Assembly (NCBI RefSeq): GCF_003628445.1 | Contig: NZ_RBZO01000001.1 | Span: 124,001 to 188,000 of the forward strand | DNA from: Oceanobacillus bengalensis | GTDB taxonomy: Bacteria; Bacillota; Bacilli; Bacillales; Amphibacillaceae | Reading direction: 5' to 3' | DNA length: 64,000 bases | Notes under the pieces: generated by a model | What the model saw: the letters and a program-made list of their open reading frames with translations, nothing else | What the model was told of the DNA's origin: nothing | Database searches by the model: none | Shown: positions 1 through 8,088 of the stretch, in pieces | Position numbering within the stretch: position 1 is the first letter of the stretch | How the letters are laid out: each line of letters begins with the position of its first letter | Translations under genes and position numbers: made by a program

Positions 1-455
1 ATGTAACCATTCAAGCACAAATTTTAGACTTAATGAGAATTCTAAATGACGAGAAAGAAACAGCGATTCTATTAATAACGCATGATTTAGGCGTAGTAGC
101 AGAAATTTGCGAGAGGGTTGTTGTAATGTATTCGGGACAAGTAGTTGAGGAAGGAACAACAAGAGAAATATTAAAAGATCCAAAGCACCCGTACACACAA
201 GGATTAATTAAGTCTTTGCCTAAATTACATGAAAAAGAACAAAAACTCTATTCCATTCCAGGTACAGTACCAAAACCGAAAATGGATCGTAAGGGTTGCC
301 GTTTTGCCTCTAGATGTGAGCGTGCCTTTGATCGTTGTTTTCAAGTAGATCCAGAATTGTTTTTAATTGAAGGGGAACGAAAGAGTAGATGTTTCTTATA
401 TGACGAGAAGAAAGGGGATGGGATAGATCGTGCAGCGTCCTCTATTAGAAGTTAA
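1..455 (+). CDS. Oligopeptide/dipeptide ABC transporter ATPase, DppD/OppD type (5' end outside window)
   Basis: This is the C-terminal part of an ATP-binding subunit of a peptide importer; the frame is already open at base 3, so the start and Walker A lie upstream of the window. The H-loop ([12 protein letters not shown]), the HPYTQGL segment of the oligo_HPY extension and a cysteine-bearing tail ([15 protein letters not shown]) place it in the OppD/DppD family. It would pair with the second ATPase, whose start overlaps this gene by 26 bases, to energise the two permeases downstream. The transported substrate cannot be told from sequence. Confidence 0.93.
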   Translation, partial: VTIQAQILDLMRILNDEKETAILLITHDLGVVAEICERVVVMYSGQVVEEGTTREILKDPKHPYTQGLIKSLPKLHEKEQKLYSIPGTVPKPKMDRKGCRFASRCERAFDRCFQVDPELFLIEGERKSRCFLYDEKKGDGIDRAASSIRS

Positions 456-1410
456 GTCCTTAAAAAAGTACTTTCCTATAAAAAGTGGAATCCTTGGTCG
501 TAAGGTTGGACATGTAAAAGCGGTTGATGATGTTTCTTTTACAGTGAATAAAGGAGAAATACTAGGGATTGTCGGTGAATCTGGATGTGGTAAATCTACA
601 ACAGGAAAATCAATTCTGCGATTAATTGAACCTACAGAAGGTGAAATAACCTTTAATGGACAGGATATTACAAAACTAAATACGGAAGAATTACGAAAAT
701 TAAGAAGGGATATGCAGATTATCTTTCAAGATCCCTATGCATCACTCAATCCAAGGCATACAGTTGAAAAAATTATTGGAGAGCCATTATTGGTTCATGG
801 GATGACTTCGAAAGTAGAGAGGTCAAGTCGTGTAAAAGAATTATTAGAAGTCGTAGGACTTAGTAGTTATCATGCATCAAGATATCCCCATCAATTCAGT
901 GGAGGTCAGAGACAACGAATAGGAATTGCTCGGGCTTTAGCGAATAACCCACAATTAATTATTTGTGATGAACCCGTTTCTGCACTCGATGTATCTGTTC
1001 AATCACAAATTCTCAATCTAATGGAAAAACTTAGAGATGAATACCATCTTACCTATCTATTTATCGCTCATGATTTAAGTGTGGTGAAACATATTAGTGA
1101 TCGTGTTGGAGTAATGTATCTAGGAAGAATGGTTGAATTAACAACGAAAGATAAATTATATGAAGAACCAAAACACCCCTATACACAAGCACTCTTATCT
1201 GCAGTACCTGATCCAGACCCAGATATAAAAAAGGAAAGAATTATTTTAAAAGGGGACGTACCAAGCCCTGAAAACCCACCAACAGGTTGTGCCTTTCATA
1301 CAAGATGTCCTCATGCTATGGATATTTGTAAACAGAAAAGGCCGGAATTTCAAGCCGTTGAGAATTATCATTTTGTTGCATGTCATCTTTATCAAGATGG
1401 AGTGCAGTAA
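430..1410 (+). CDS. Oligopeptide/dipeptide ABC transporter ATPase, DppF/OppF type
   Basis: Second nucleotide-binding subunit of the peptide importer, 326 residues, the usual family length. Walker [10 protein letters not shown] is at about residues 49-57, followed by the Q-loop ([13 protein letters not shown]), the signature [15 protein letters not shown], Walker B ([12 protein letters not shown]), the H-loop and the HPYTQALL oligo_HPY tail. The GTG start at 430 lies about 12 bases after an AAAGGGG ribosome site and overlaps the preceding ATPase gene, suggesting translational coupling. The gene belongs to the D-F-E-B-C operon that ends near 5218. Confidence 0.95.
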   Translation: MQRPLLEVKSLKKYFPIKSGILGRKVGHVKAVDDVSFTVNKGEILGIVGESGCGKSTTGKSILRLIEPTEGEITFNGQDITKLNTEELRKLRRDMQIIFQDPYASLNPRHTVEKIIGEPLLVHGMTSKVERSSRVKELLEVVGLSSYHASRYPHQFSGGQRQRIGIARALANNPQLIICDEPVSALDVSVQSQILNLMEKLRDEYHLTYLFIAHDLSVVKHISDRVGVMYLGRMVELTTKDKLYEEPKHPYTQALLSAVPDPDPDIKKERIILKGDVPSPENPPTGCAFHTRCPHAMDICKQKRPEFQAVENYHFVACHLYQDGVQ

Positions 1411-1450
1411 AAAATATATTAAATAGCTATAAAGGGGGAAGAAAACAAAA

Positions 1451-3154
1451 ATGAGATTTAAGTTTTCGCTTTTATTCGCTTTACTCATTAGTGTTGTTCT
1501 AGTTCTTGCAGCGTGTAGTGGAGACGGTAGTCAAAGCAGTAATGATGACACGTCATCCACTGATAATGGGGAGGAAACTACAAATGATTCTTCAACGAGT
1601 GAAGAAGAAACATCTGAAGAACCTACCGAAGCCACTGGTGATCAAGTACTTGTATTTGCAAGAGGTGGGGATTCACAAGGTTTAGATCCTGGAAGTGTAA
1701 CAGATGGAGAATCATCACGAGTAACAAAACAAGTTCTCGAAACGTTGCTCGATTTTGAAGCTGATTCTTTTGAAATCAAACCAGGGCTTGCACATGATTG
1801 GGAGGTTTCAGATGATGGATTAAGTTATACCTTTTATCTTGAGGAAGGGGTAACATTCCATGATGGAACAGAATTTAACGCCGAAGCGGTTAAAGTTAAT
1901 TTCGACCGTTGGGCAGACCCAGAACATGAGTATGCATTTTCAGATGCAGCGTATGTATATTCCATGTATGGAACAATGTTTGGTGGATATAAAGGTGATG
2001 AAGGACATGTCGTAGAGGAAGTTAACGTTATTAATGATCATGAAATTGAATTTGTTCTGAATCAACCACTTGGATTTTTCTTGCAAAATTTAGCAATGAG
2101 TTACTTCGCAATTACTTCTCCTGCAGCACTTGAGGAGTATGGCTCTGGAATTAATGAAAATCCAGTGGGAACTGGGCCGTTTAAATTTGCTAGTTGGACA
2201 AAGAATGATTCCATTGTTTTAGAGAAATTTGAGGATTATCGTAAAGAAGGCTTGCCTAAATTAGATAGAGTTATTTTCCAGGTAATCCCAGATAACTCTG
2301 CTCGTTTAATTGCGCTACGGTCTGGTGAAGTAGATATTATGGATGGATTAAATCCAGATGATGCTGCAGGTATTGAATCTGAAGAAGGAATTGGGCTTTA
2401 TACGCGTTCAGAGAACAACTTTGGATATGTTGGATTCCATTCGCAAAAAGCACCATTTGATCAGAAAGAAGTCCGTCAAGCAATCAATTACGCAATTGAT
2501 AAGCAAGCAATTGCAGATGCTTTATATGCTGGTTATGCAACTACGTCGAAGAATCCATTACCACCAGGTTATCTAGGATATAACGATGATGTTGAAGGTT
2601 ATAATTATAATCCAGAACGAGCTAGAGAGTTACTAGAAGAAGCAGGTTATGTGGATGACTTAGAAATTGAATTGATGATGTCACCGACAGCAAGACCATA
2701 TATGCCAGATCCAGAAACAGTTGCACAAATTGTACAAAACAATCTAGCGGACGTTGGTGTTGATGTAACCATTACAAGTCATGAGTGGGCACCGTACTTA
2801 GAGATGACTGAACAAGGTGAACATCAAATGTACATTATGGGATGGTCCGGTACCAATGGCGATCCAGACTATTTCTTAAGTAGTTTACTTCATAGTTCAA
2901 ATATTGGAAGTAGTAACAATACGTTTTATAACAGTCCTGAGGTTGATGAGCTATTAGACCAAGCAAAGCGTTCTGTTGATCAGGATGAACGTGCTGAGCT
3001 ATATGCGGAAGCACAAGCATTAATTTCGGAAGACTCTCCGATGGTAACATTAGTACATTCTACTCCTGTATTAGCAGCTGGTAGTGGTGTATTAAATTAT
3101 GTGCCGCATCCTTCAACAAGTGAATCATTAGAAGAAGTTGAATTAGCTCAGTAA
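1451..3154 (+). CDS. Peptide ABC transporter substrate-binding lipoprotein (SBP_bac_5)
   Basis: Extracellular solute receptor of the importer, 567 residues. A hydrophobic signal ends in the lipobox LAAC with Cys22 as the lipidated residue. A Ser/Thr/Glu/Asp-rich tether of about 40 residues follows, then the SBP family 5 fold with the typical VTFHDGTEFNAEAVKVNFDRW segment. The start has a strong AAAGGGGGAAG site. It probably binds oligopeptides or dipeptides, although family 5 proteins also bind nickel chelates, glutathione or opines. A hairpin after the stop probably keeps its mRNA more abundant than that of the permeases. Confidence 0.94.
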   Translation: MRFKFSLLFALLISVVLVLAACSGDGSQSSNDDTSSTDNGEETTNDSSTSEEETSEEPTEATGDQVLVFARGGDSQGLDPGSVTDGESSRVTKQVLETLLDFEADSFEIKPGLAHDWEVSDDGLSYTFYLEEGVTFHDGTEFNAEAVKVNFDRWADPEHEYAFSDAAYVYSMYGTMFGGYKGDEGHVVEEVNVINDHEIEFVLNQPLGFFLQNLAMSYFAITSPAALEEYGSGINENPVGTGPFKFASWTKNDSIVLEKFEDYRKEGLPKLDRVIFQVIPDNSARLIALRSGEVDIMDGLNPDDAAGIESEEGIGLYTRSENNFGYVGFHSQKAPFDQKEVRQAINYAIDKQAIADALYAGYATTSKNPLPPGYLGYNDDVEGYNYNPERARELLEEAGYVDDLEIELMMSPTARPYMPDPETVAQIVQNNLADVGVDVTITSHEWAPYLEMTEQGEHQMYIMGWSGTNGDPDYFLSSLLHSSNIGSSNNTFYNSPEVDELLDQAKRSVDQDERAELYAEAQALISEDSPMVTLVHSTPVLAAGSGVLNYVPHPSTSESLEEVELAQ

Positions 3155-3167
3155 CCGTTACAAGAGG

Positions 3168-3192
3168 GGGTAGTAGTTGCTTGCTACTACCC
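3168..3192 (+). terminator. Intra-operon hairpin between binding protein and permease
   Basis: A perfect 9-bp stem, GGGTAGTAG/CTACTACCC, with a 7-base loop is followed by a weak CTTTCCCTT tract. It lies inside the peptide-transport operon, where a leaky terminator or 3'-end stabiliser would raise expression of the binding protein over the membrane subunits. This role is inferred from position. Confidence 0.6.
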
Positions 3193-3277
3193 TTTCCCTT
3201 GAATCCATTTTCCCAATTCGTTCAAATAAATAAGGAATTTATAGCGTACATAACGATAACGAACAAGGGGTGAAAAA

Positions 3278-4279
3278 ATGTTTGCCTATATTGTAAGAAG
3301 GTTGTTCATGCTCATACCAGTCCTATTAGGAATGACAATTATTACCTTTTCCATTGTTCACCTTATCCCAGGAAATCCAGCACAGGTAATTTTAGGAGAG
3401 GCTGCAACTGCTGAAGCCATAGCAGACTTAGAAGAAAGTATGGGATTAAATGAACCTTATTGGGTACAGTATGGAATTTATTTTATGGACCTGTTACAAG
3501 GTGATTTAGGTACCTCCCTACGATCAAAGGCTGAAATTTCTAGTGAAATTTGGCCCCATCTTGCTGCAACAATCGAGTTAACTATTTTTGCCATGATATT
3601 TGCTATTGTCATTGGAGTGAATGCGGGCATTATTAGTGCATGGAAACAAAATTCTTGGTTTGACTTTCTTGCAATGATTATTGCGCTTGTTGGTGTATCG
3701 ATGCCAGTATTCTGGTTAGCATTGATGGAGCAGTGGATTTTTGCACAGGAACTTGGATGGCTACCTGCTTATGGACGACAGGATAGTAGGGATCCAATCG
3801 CTGCAATTACACAATTTTACGTGTTGGATTCGTTAATACATCTTGATTTTGAACGAGCATTTACGATCTTAAAACATTTGGTATTACCAGCCATTGCCTT
3901 AGGTACGATACCAATGGCAATTATTGCAAGAATGACACGTTCAAGTATGCTAGAGGTTATGAAATCTGACTACATTCGAACCATTCGTGCAAAAGGTGGT
4001 AGTCAATTTTTAGTAATTTATAAGCATGCATTAAAAAATGCAATTATTCCCATCTTAACTGTAATTGGTTTACAAACAGGGGTACTATTAGGTGGAGCGA
4101 TTCTAACAGAGACGATCTTTAGCTGGCCAGGGATTGGTAGATATGTTTATGAAGCCATAAGTTTTAGGGATTATCCCGTTATCCAGTCGGGAATTCTAGT
4201 CATTGCATTTATCTTTGTTATGGTAAATCTTATTGTTGATATTATGTACAAGATAATTGATCCAAGGATTAAATATTAG
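3278..4279 (+). CDS. Peptide ABC transporter permease, DppB/OppB type
   Basis: Inner-membrane permease of 333 residues. The N-terminus MFAYIVRRLFMLIPVLLGMT and the following TFSIVHLIPGNPA are hallmarks of the DppB/OppB family. The EAA loop that contacts the ATPase reads IRTIRAKGGSQFLVIYKHALKNA, and the protein ends with the usual ETIFSWPGIGRYVYEAI block and a final membrane span. The start follows an AGGGGTGA site. It lies six bases or so before the second permease and would form the heterodimeric channel with it. Confidence 0.95.
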   Translation: MFAYIVRRLFMLIPVLLGMTIITFSIVHLIPGNPAQVILGEAATAEAIADLEESMGLNEPYWVQYGIYFMDLLQGDLGTSLRSKAEISSEIWPHLAATIELTIFAMIFAIVIGVNAGIISAWKQNSWFDFLAMIIALVGVSMPVFWLALMEQWIFAQELGWLPAYGRQDSRDPIAAITQFYVLDSLIHLDFERAFTILKHLVLPAIALGTIPMAIIARMTRSSMLEVMKSDYIRTIRAKGGSQFLVIYKHALKNAIIPILTVIGLQTGVLLGGAILTETIFSWPGIGRYVYEAISFRDYPVIQSGILVIAFIFVMVNLIVDIMYKIIDPRIKY

Positions 4280-4291
4280 GGGGAGTTGCAT

Positions 4292-5218
4292 ATGGGAACA
4301 AGTAAAATAAAAAAACATGCGGAACAACAAGCAAACCCTATGAATCTTGAAGAAATAGAGTTGGAAGAACAAGAAGCAATATCTCCCTGGAAAGATACTT
4401 TCAAACGATTAAGGAAAAACCGATTTGCTATTATTGGTTTTACAATTATTCTATTTTTTATTTTACTCGGTCTCTTAGCACCAGTTCTTTCTTCGTATAC
4501 GTATGAAGAACAGAATCTAGCTAACAGGCTCCACCCACCATCTGAAGAATATTGGTTAGGGGCAGATCACATAGGTAGGGATATTTTCACAAGAATTGCC
4601 TACGGGGCAAGGGTTTCCCTACAGGTTGGTTTTTTTGCTGTTACGGGTGCGTTGGTTTTTGGTACTTTATTAGGTATCCTTGCAGGGTATTTTGGGCGCT
4701 GGATCGATATGCTTATTTCACGAATCTTTGATATATTACTAGCTTTTCCAAGTATATTACTTGCAATTGCTATCGTTGCGATTTTAGGTCCGTCTTTAGA
4801 AAATGCCTTAATAGCGATAGCCATTGTAAATATCCCTATCTTTGGTCGACTTGTTCGTTCTAAAGTAATAAGTTTGCGTGAGGAAGAATATATCATGGCT
4901 GCTAAAGCTCAAGGAATGAAGAGCGGCAGGATTCTTTTTCATCATATTTTACCAAATAGTATCGCTCCAATAATTGTACAAGCAACATTAAGTTTTGGTA
5001 CAGCCATACTTGAAGCAGCGGCACTTGGTTTTTTGGGGCTCGGGGTACAACCTCCAACACCAGAATGGGGCCAAATGCTTGCTGATTCTCGTGATTTTAT
5101 TCAACTAGCCCCTTGGACGTTATTTGCACCAGGTATATCCATCATGTTAGTTGTTCTTGGATTTAATTTGATTGGAGATGGACTTAGAGACGCATTAGAT
5201 CCGAAAATGAAGCATTAA
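4292..5218 (+). CDS. Peptide ABC transporter permease, DppC/OppC type
   Basis: Second permease of the importer, 308 residues from the ATG at 4292. A TTG six bases upstream is also in frame, but the GGGGGAG site is spaced correctly only for the ATG. The N-terminal cytoplasmic region carries WKDTFKRLRKNRFAIIGF, typical of OppC_N. Further on are GADHIGRDIFTRIAYGARVSL and the EAA loop EEEYIMAAKAQGMKSGRILFHHILPN (read in two parts). It is the last gene of the operon, and a hairpin terminator follows the stop. Confidence 0.95.
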   Translation: MGTSKIKKHAEQQANPMNLEEIELEEQEAISPWKDTFKRLRKNRFAIIGFTIILFFILLGLLAPVLSSYTYEEQNLANRLHPPSEEYWLGADHIGRDIFTRIAYGARVSLQVGFFAVTGALVFGTLLGILAGYFGRWIDMLISRIFDILLAFPSILLAIAIVAILGPSLENALIAIAIVNIPIFGRLVRSKVISLREEEYIMAAKAQGMKSGRILFHHILPNSIAPIIVQATLSFGTAILEAAALGFLGLGVQPPTPEWGQMLADSRDFIQLAPWTLFAPGISIMLVVLGFNLIGDGLRDALDPKMKH

Positions 5219-5234
5219 TGATTAGTGTATGTCA

Positions 5235-5261
5235 AAGTCTTGCTTTCGATAAGCAAGGCTT
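5235..5261 (+). terminator. Terminator of the peptide-transport operon
   Basis: AAGTCTTGCTT and AAGCAAGGCTT pair over 11 positions (one G-U) around a 5-base loop, followed by a T-rich TTATTGTTTT tract. It lies directly after the last permease. Confidence 0.75.
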
Positions 5262-5315
5262 TATTGTTTTGGAAGAAGGCATCCTTGTGAAGTTATTCAC
5301 TAATTTTATGAAATG

Positions 5316-5324
5316 TGGTATAAT
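5316..5324 (+). promoter_or_regulatory. Extended -10 promoter element
   Basis: TGGTATAAT is a TGnTATAAT extended -10 motif about 80 bases ahead of the CBS-domain gene. No good -35 hexamer is seen, as is common for extended -10 promoters. Confidence 0.4.
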
Positions 5325-5343
5325 AATAATGTGAAAATCAAAC

Positions 5344-5383
5344 CTCGACAAATTACAACAAAACTCGACAAGTGACAGGCACC
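5344..5383 (+). repeat. Dispersed 39-bp repeat (GACAAGTGACAGGCACC family), copy 1
   Basis: The element starts TCGACAA, has a variable A-rich middle and ends CTCGACAAGTGACAGGCACC. Related copies occur at 10842, 12126 and 51156. This copy lies in the 5' untranslated region of the CBS-domain gene. Confidence 0.8.
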
Positions 5384-5402
5384 CGAATAGGAGATGAGCG
5401 TA

Positions 5403-5846
5403 ATGTTGGTAAGGGATTTTATGATTAAAGATGTGTATATGTTAAAAGAGGATGATACGATAAAAACATTATTGGAAACTTTATCAAAAAATAAAATTGG
5501 TGGTCTTCCGATTGTAAACGATTACAGTCAAATAATTGGGATGGTTAGTGATGGAGATGTGTTAAGGCATATCAGTCCAAAAACATATAGTTCCTACTTA
5601 ATGTTTTATAAAGAAGATTTAGAAGAGGTTATTCCGCATCGAGGTACCGATGAGATAAAGTCTATTATGAAAAAAAATGTGGTAACTTTAAACCAAGATG
5701 ACGACTTAGAAACCGCATTAAAAATATTATCAAAACATCACTTTAAAAAGTTACCAGTAATAAATGGTGCGAAGCAAGTGGTTGGGATTGTTAGTCGTGG
5801 AGACGTCATTCGGAAAATAACGGATAAAGTATTAAATGTAATGTAA
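5403..5846 (+). CDS. CBS-domain pair protein
   Basis: A stand-alone CBS-domain pair protein of 147 residues, likely cytoplasmic. Two CBS repeats are visible: residues about 5-60 (MIKDVYMLKEDDTIKTLLETL, then GLPIVNDYSQIIGMVSDGDVLRHI) and about 85-145 (MKKNVVTLNQDDDLETAL, then KLPVINGAKQVVGIVSRGDVIRKI). Such pairs usually bind adenosine nucleotides and act as energy sensors; no effector domain is attached, so the partner is unknown. The start at 5403 is preferred because AGGAG is too close to the ATG at 5394. It is monocistronic, with a terminator behind it. Confidence 0.9.
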   Translation: MLVRDFMIKDVYMLKEDDTIKTLLETLSKNKIGGLPIVNDYSQIIGMVSDGDVLRHISPKTYSSYLMFYKEDLEEVIPHRGTDEIKSIMKKNVVTLNQDDDLETALKILSKHHFKKLPVINGAKQVVGIVSRGDVIRKITDKVLNVM

Positions 5847-5855
5847 TGGATTGAC

Positions 5856-5891
5856 CCCCAAAAGATAACGAAACGAAGCCATCTTTTGGGG
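5856..5891. terminator. Bidirectional terminator between convergent genes
   Basis: A perfect 11-bp stem, CCCCAAAAGAT/ATCTTTTGGGG, with a 14-base loop lies between the CBS gene and the hydrolase that converges on it. Flanking T tracts are weak. Confidence 0.65.
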
Positions 5892-5896
5892 TGCTA

Positions 5897-6712
5897 CTAT
5901 TTAATAAAATTCTTAATGATTTGATTAAATGGATCACTATGCTCCCAGAACATCATATGTCCACCTAATACTTCGATTTCAGACTCTGGGGAAAGTTTCT
6001 TTGTGTATGCTACTGCAGTTTCCGACCAATGCTCAGCAACAATCGTTAATGTTGGAATAGAATTCCCCACTGATGTTGCATGAGCACGATAATCGGAAAA
6101 CATACCTGATGCAAATAGATTTGCCGCAATGTAATATGGTGTTTTTAATGATTGTTCCACAAGCCATGTTAATTCTTCCTCTTCTAGTTCCCGCTGAACC
6201 ATTACTTGTTGAATATAATCCGTAATGAATTGCCTCTGACCCTGCGGATTGCGTAAATACGTACTGTAAATTGCAGCAATATCATCAAGTGAACCTTCTA
6301 CCCAATCCTCATTATTTATAGACAATGATTTTGCTGGCATATCGACCATGACGATCGATCTAATGTTGTTTACTCCGTTTTGTTTGATATACTCCCAGAC
6401 AGTAAAGCAGCCAAAAGACCAACCTACAAGTGTTGCATTCTTTACATCTAACTGTTGTAACACGTTAGCCAAATCTGTTCCGTGTGTAACATAATCATTT
6501 CCCTGTACAGTAACCGTTGATCTCCCATGGCTTCGTGGGTCAATAACAATCACACGATTTGTTTTTGAAAAATAATCCACTTGTTTCGAAAAAACCTCCG
6601 TAGTGAAAGTGAAACCAGGAATAAATACAATTGCATCACCTTGTCCAACGTCTTGAACAAAAATTTCTACACCAGAATCAACTTCGATATACTTTCCACC
6701 TACTGTAGACAT
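5897..6712 (-). CDS. Alpha/beta-fold hydrolase
   Basis: A soluble hydrolase of 271 residues. The nucleophile elbow is GWSFG, the oxyanion/HG-type segment is IVFIPGFTF, strand 4 reads VIVIDPRSHGRS, and the catalytic histidine is probably in GGHMMFWEHSDPF near the C-terminus. Family members include haloperoxidase-like esterases and lactonases; the substrate cannot be assigned. The start at 6712 (MSTVGG) follows AAAGGAG at good spacing, whereas an in-frame ATG at 6733 overlaps that site. The gene stands alone and converges on the CBS gene. Confidence 0.87.
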   Translation of the reverse strand: MSTVGGKYIEVDSGVEIFVQDVGQGDAIVFIPGFTFTTEVFSKQVDYFSKTNRVIVIDPRSHGRSTVTVQGNDYVTHGTDLANVLQQLDVKNATLVGWSFGCFTVWEYIKQNGVNNIRSIVMVDMPAKSLSINNEDWVEGSLDDIAAIYSTYLRNPQGQRQFITDYIQQVMVQRELEEEELTWLVEQSLKTPYYIAANLFASGMFSDYRAHATSVGNSIPTLTIVAEHWSETAVAYTKKLSPESEIEVLGGHMMFWEHSDPFNQIIKNFIK

Positions 6713-6869
6713 GTGCTCAACTCCTTTTATCATGAATAGATTTGTTATATTATATTCTAGTAGATACGCCGTAAGAACGGTCTGTGATTCTTATTTATTT
6801 GATGTATTACTACTGAACGTAACGGAACGGGTGACAGTACCACTCTGAAAATAATTATAACAGAAAATA

Positions 6870-6897
6870 TTGAAAAATTTTTTATATTTTATATGAT
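6870..6897 (+). promoter_or_regulatory. Sigma-A promoter of the tracrRNA-like RNA
   Basis: TTGAAA (6870-6875), a 16-base spacer and TATGAT (6892-6897). A transcript would start near 6904, just before the tracrRNA-like sequence, and could run on into the cas9 remnant if the terminator at 7033 is read through. Confidence 0.6.
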
Positions 6898-6903
6898 AGA
6901 TAT

Positions 6904-7061
6904 AACGACCTAGGGGAAGGTCGTTTGAATTATATTACATCAGTGTTCACAGGTAAGTTATTATGGTAAGGCATTAAGCCGTGGCGTTGGGGATCGCCTA
7001 GCTTCGCATACGCGGAGTTCCCCATTACAACTATGACTAAATGCATTTAGTCATTTTTTTT
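6904..7061 (+). ncRNA. tracrRNA of a relict type II-C CRISPR-Cas locus
   Basis: The stretch 6981-7025 closely resembles the conserved 3' part of Geobacillus-type Cas9 tracrRNAs: GTGGCGTTGGGGATCGCC, an inner hairpin and TTCCCCATT. Visible structure: GGC/GCC (6970-6972/6978-6980), GGCG/CGCC (6983-6986/6995-6998), CTTCGC/GCGGAG (7002-7007/7012-7017), and GGGGA (6989-6993) complementary to TCCCC (7019-7023), a nexus-type pairing. About 6930-6968 should hold the anti-repeat (AGTTATTATGGTAAGGC at its 3' side). A sigma-A promoter precedes it and an intrinsic terminator ends it. It lies directly upstream of, and on the same strand as, the truncated cas9. The exact 5' end is inferred. Confidence 0.82.
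7033..7061 (+). terminator. Intrinsic terminator of the tracrRNA
   Basis: ATGACTAAATG and its exact inverted copy form a perfect 22-base palindrome (7033-7054), followed by a run of eight T (7054-7061). It sits immediately after the nexus region of the RNA. Confidence 0.85.
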
Positions 7062-7114
7062 ATATCTAAAATAGGGCACAAAGCACTAAAAATACATTAA
7101 TTAGGGTGATTCTA

Positions 7115-7774
7115 GTGAGATATAGCATAGGACTAGATATTGGGATTTCATCAGTCGGTTGGGCTGTTATTAATCTAGACAAAGAACGAATCGAGGACTT
7201 GAATTCTCGAGTTTTTGACGTTGCGGAAAATCCAAAGAACGGCTCATTACTTGCTACACCAAGACGTGAAGCGAGGTCAGCAAGAAGGAGAATAAGGAGA
7301 CGACGATATAGAGTTGGTAGAGTACGCGATTTTATTATAAAGAAGGGTCTACTATCCGAAATACAGGCGAATCAGCTATATAATTGGGAAGAAGAGGATT
7401 TTGATATCTGGCTAATTCGTGTTAATGGTGTGGAGAGGAAATTAACCGATAGAGAGTTTGCTAGAATCCTAATTCACTATGCAAAAAATCGAGGATTTAA
7501 ATCAAATCGTAAAAGCGAAACAAAAGCAGGCGAGGCTGGCGTCCTTCTACAGGCTGTTAAAGAAAATGCTACCCTCATGGAAGAAAATAATTATCGTACA
7601 GTTGCTGAAATGCTAGTGTTAGATGAGAAATTCAACGGTAGAAAGCGTAATAAGGGTGGAGATTACTCCCATGTTCTCGCAAGAACTGATATAGAACTTG
7701 GCTTCTGTCAAATTTCTGTTCTAATCTGTCGAAACGCTCGTCAACTTGTTCAAAACGTTTATCGACAAGCTTGA
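7115..7774 (+). pseudogene. cas9: Truncated cas9 (type II-C): RuvC-I, bridge helix and start of REC only
   Basis: The reading frame begins MRYSIGLDIG with the RuvC-I catalytic Asp at residue 8, as in Geobacillus Cas9. The Arg-rich bridge helix (RREARSARRRIRRRRYR, about residues 52-68) follows, then the start of the REC lobe (ARILIHYAKNRGFKSNRKSE, NKGGDYSHVLARTDIEL). Recognisable similarity stops at about base 7699; the remaining codons to the stop at 7774 are antisense to a coiled-coil gene. Intact type II-C Cas9 has about 1,050-1,100 residues, so some 80 percent is gone, including HNH and the PAM-interacting domain. No cas1, cas2 or array is nearby. GTG at 7115 (site AGGGTGAT) is preferred over GTG at 7106. 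Confidence 0.92.
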
Positions 7775-7859
7775 ATCCTTCCTTCGTCTCCGTTCTTATC
7801 TGTTCCCCGTGTACTTTTAACGCATTTAAGATTTCATTTAGCATTGCTTCTTGTTCCAC
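7632..7859 (-). pseudogene. Truncated coiled-coil protein gene fused into the cas9 remnant
   Basis: From GTG at 7859, with a GAAAGGAGGGCTGAG ribosome site, the frame encodes an N-terminus rich in heptads (MLNEILNALKVHGEQI, GFKLVDKRFEQVDERFDRL). This matches a small coiled-coil protein type common in Bacillaceae that carries repeated E-x-x-D-x-R-F segments. After about residue 50 (near base 7705) the frame runs into the reverse complement of cas9 and stops at 7632, so the original C-terminus is missing. The function of the family is not known to me. The strong start suggests a genuine gene cut by the same rearrangement that truncated cas9. Confidence 0.65.
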
Positions 7860-8088
7860 TCTTCTCAGCCCTCCTTTCAAATGTATAAACCTTAATCTCA
7901 TACATAATGTGTTTAACAAAAATATACCCCCATTTGGTCATATGTCATTCAAATTAATACAGAAATATGAAGGTAAAATCTTTATAATTGTATGCAGACT
8001 AAAATAGTAGCAACTCTACGTTCCTTGATTACATATGGTAAAATATTTCTAGAAGAATTTTTTCAACGAAGAGGAAGTGGGGTATAAT

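Noticed and set aside
6734-7060. CRISPR array beside the tracrRNA
   Set aside because: No direct repeat of about 36 bp with spacers exists here; the only repeated parts are the hairpin arms of the RNA and its terminator.
7771-8007. 78-codon ORF after the cas9 remnant, possibly another cas9 piece
   Set aside because: It is mostly the complement of the truncated coiled-coil gene and shows no RuvC, HNH or PAM-domain motif.
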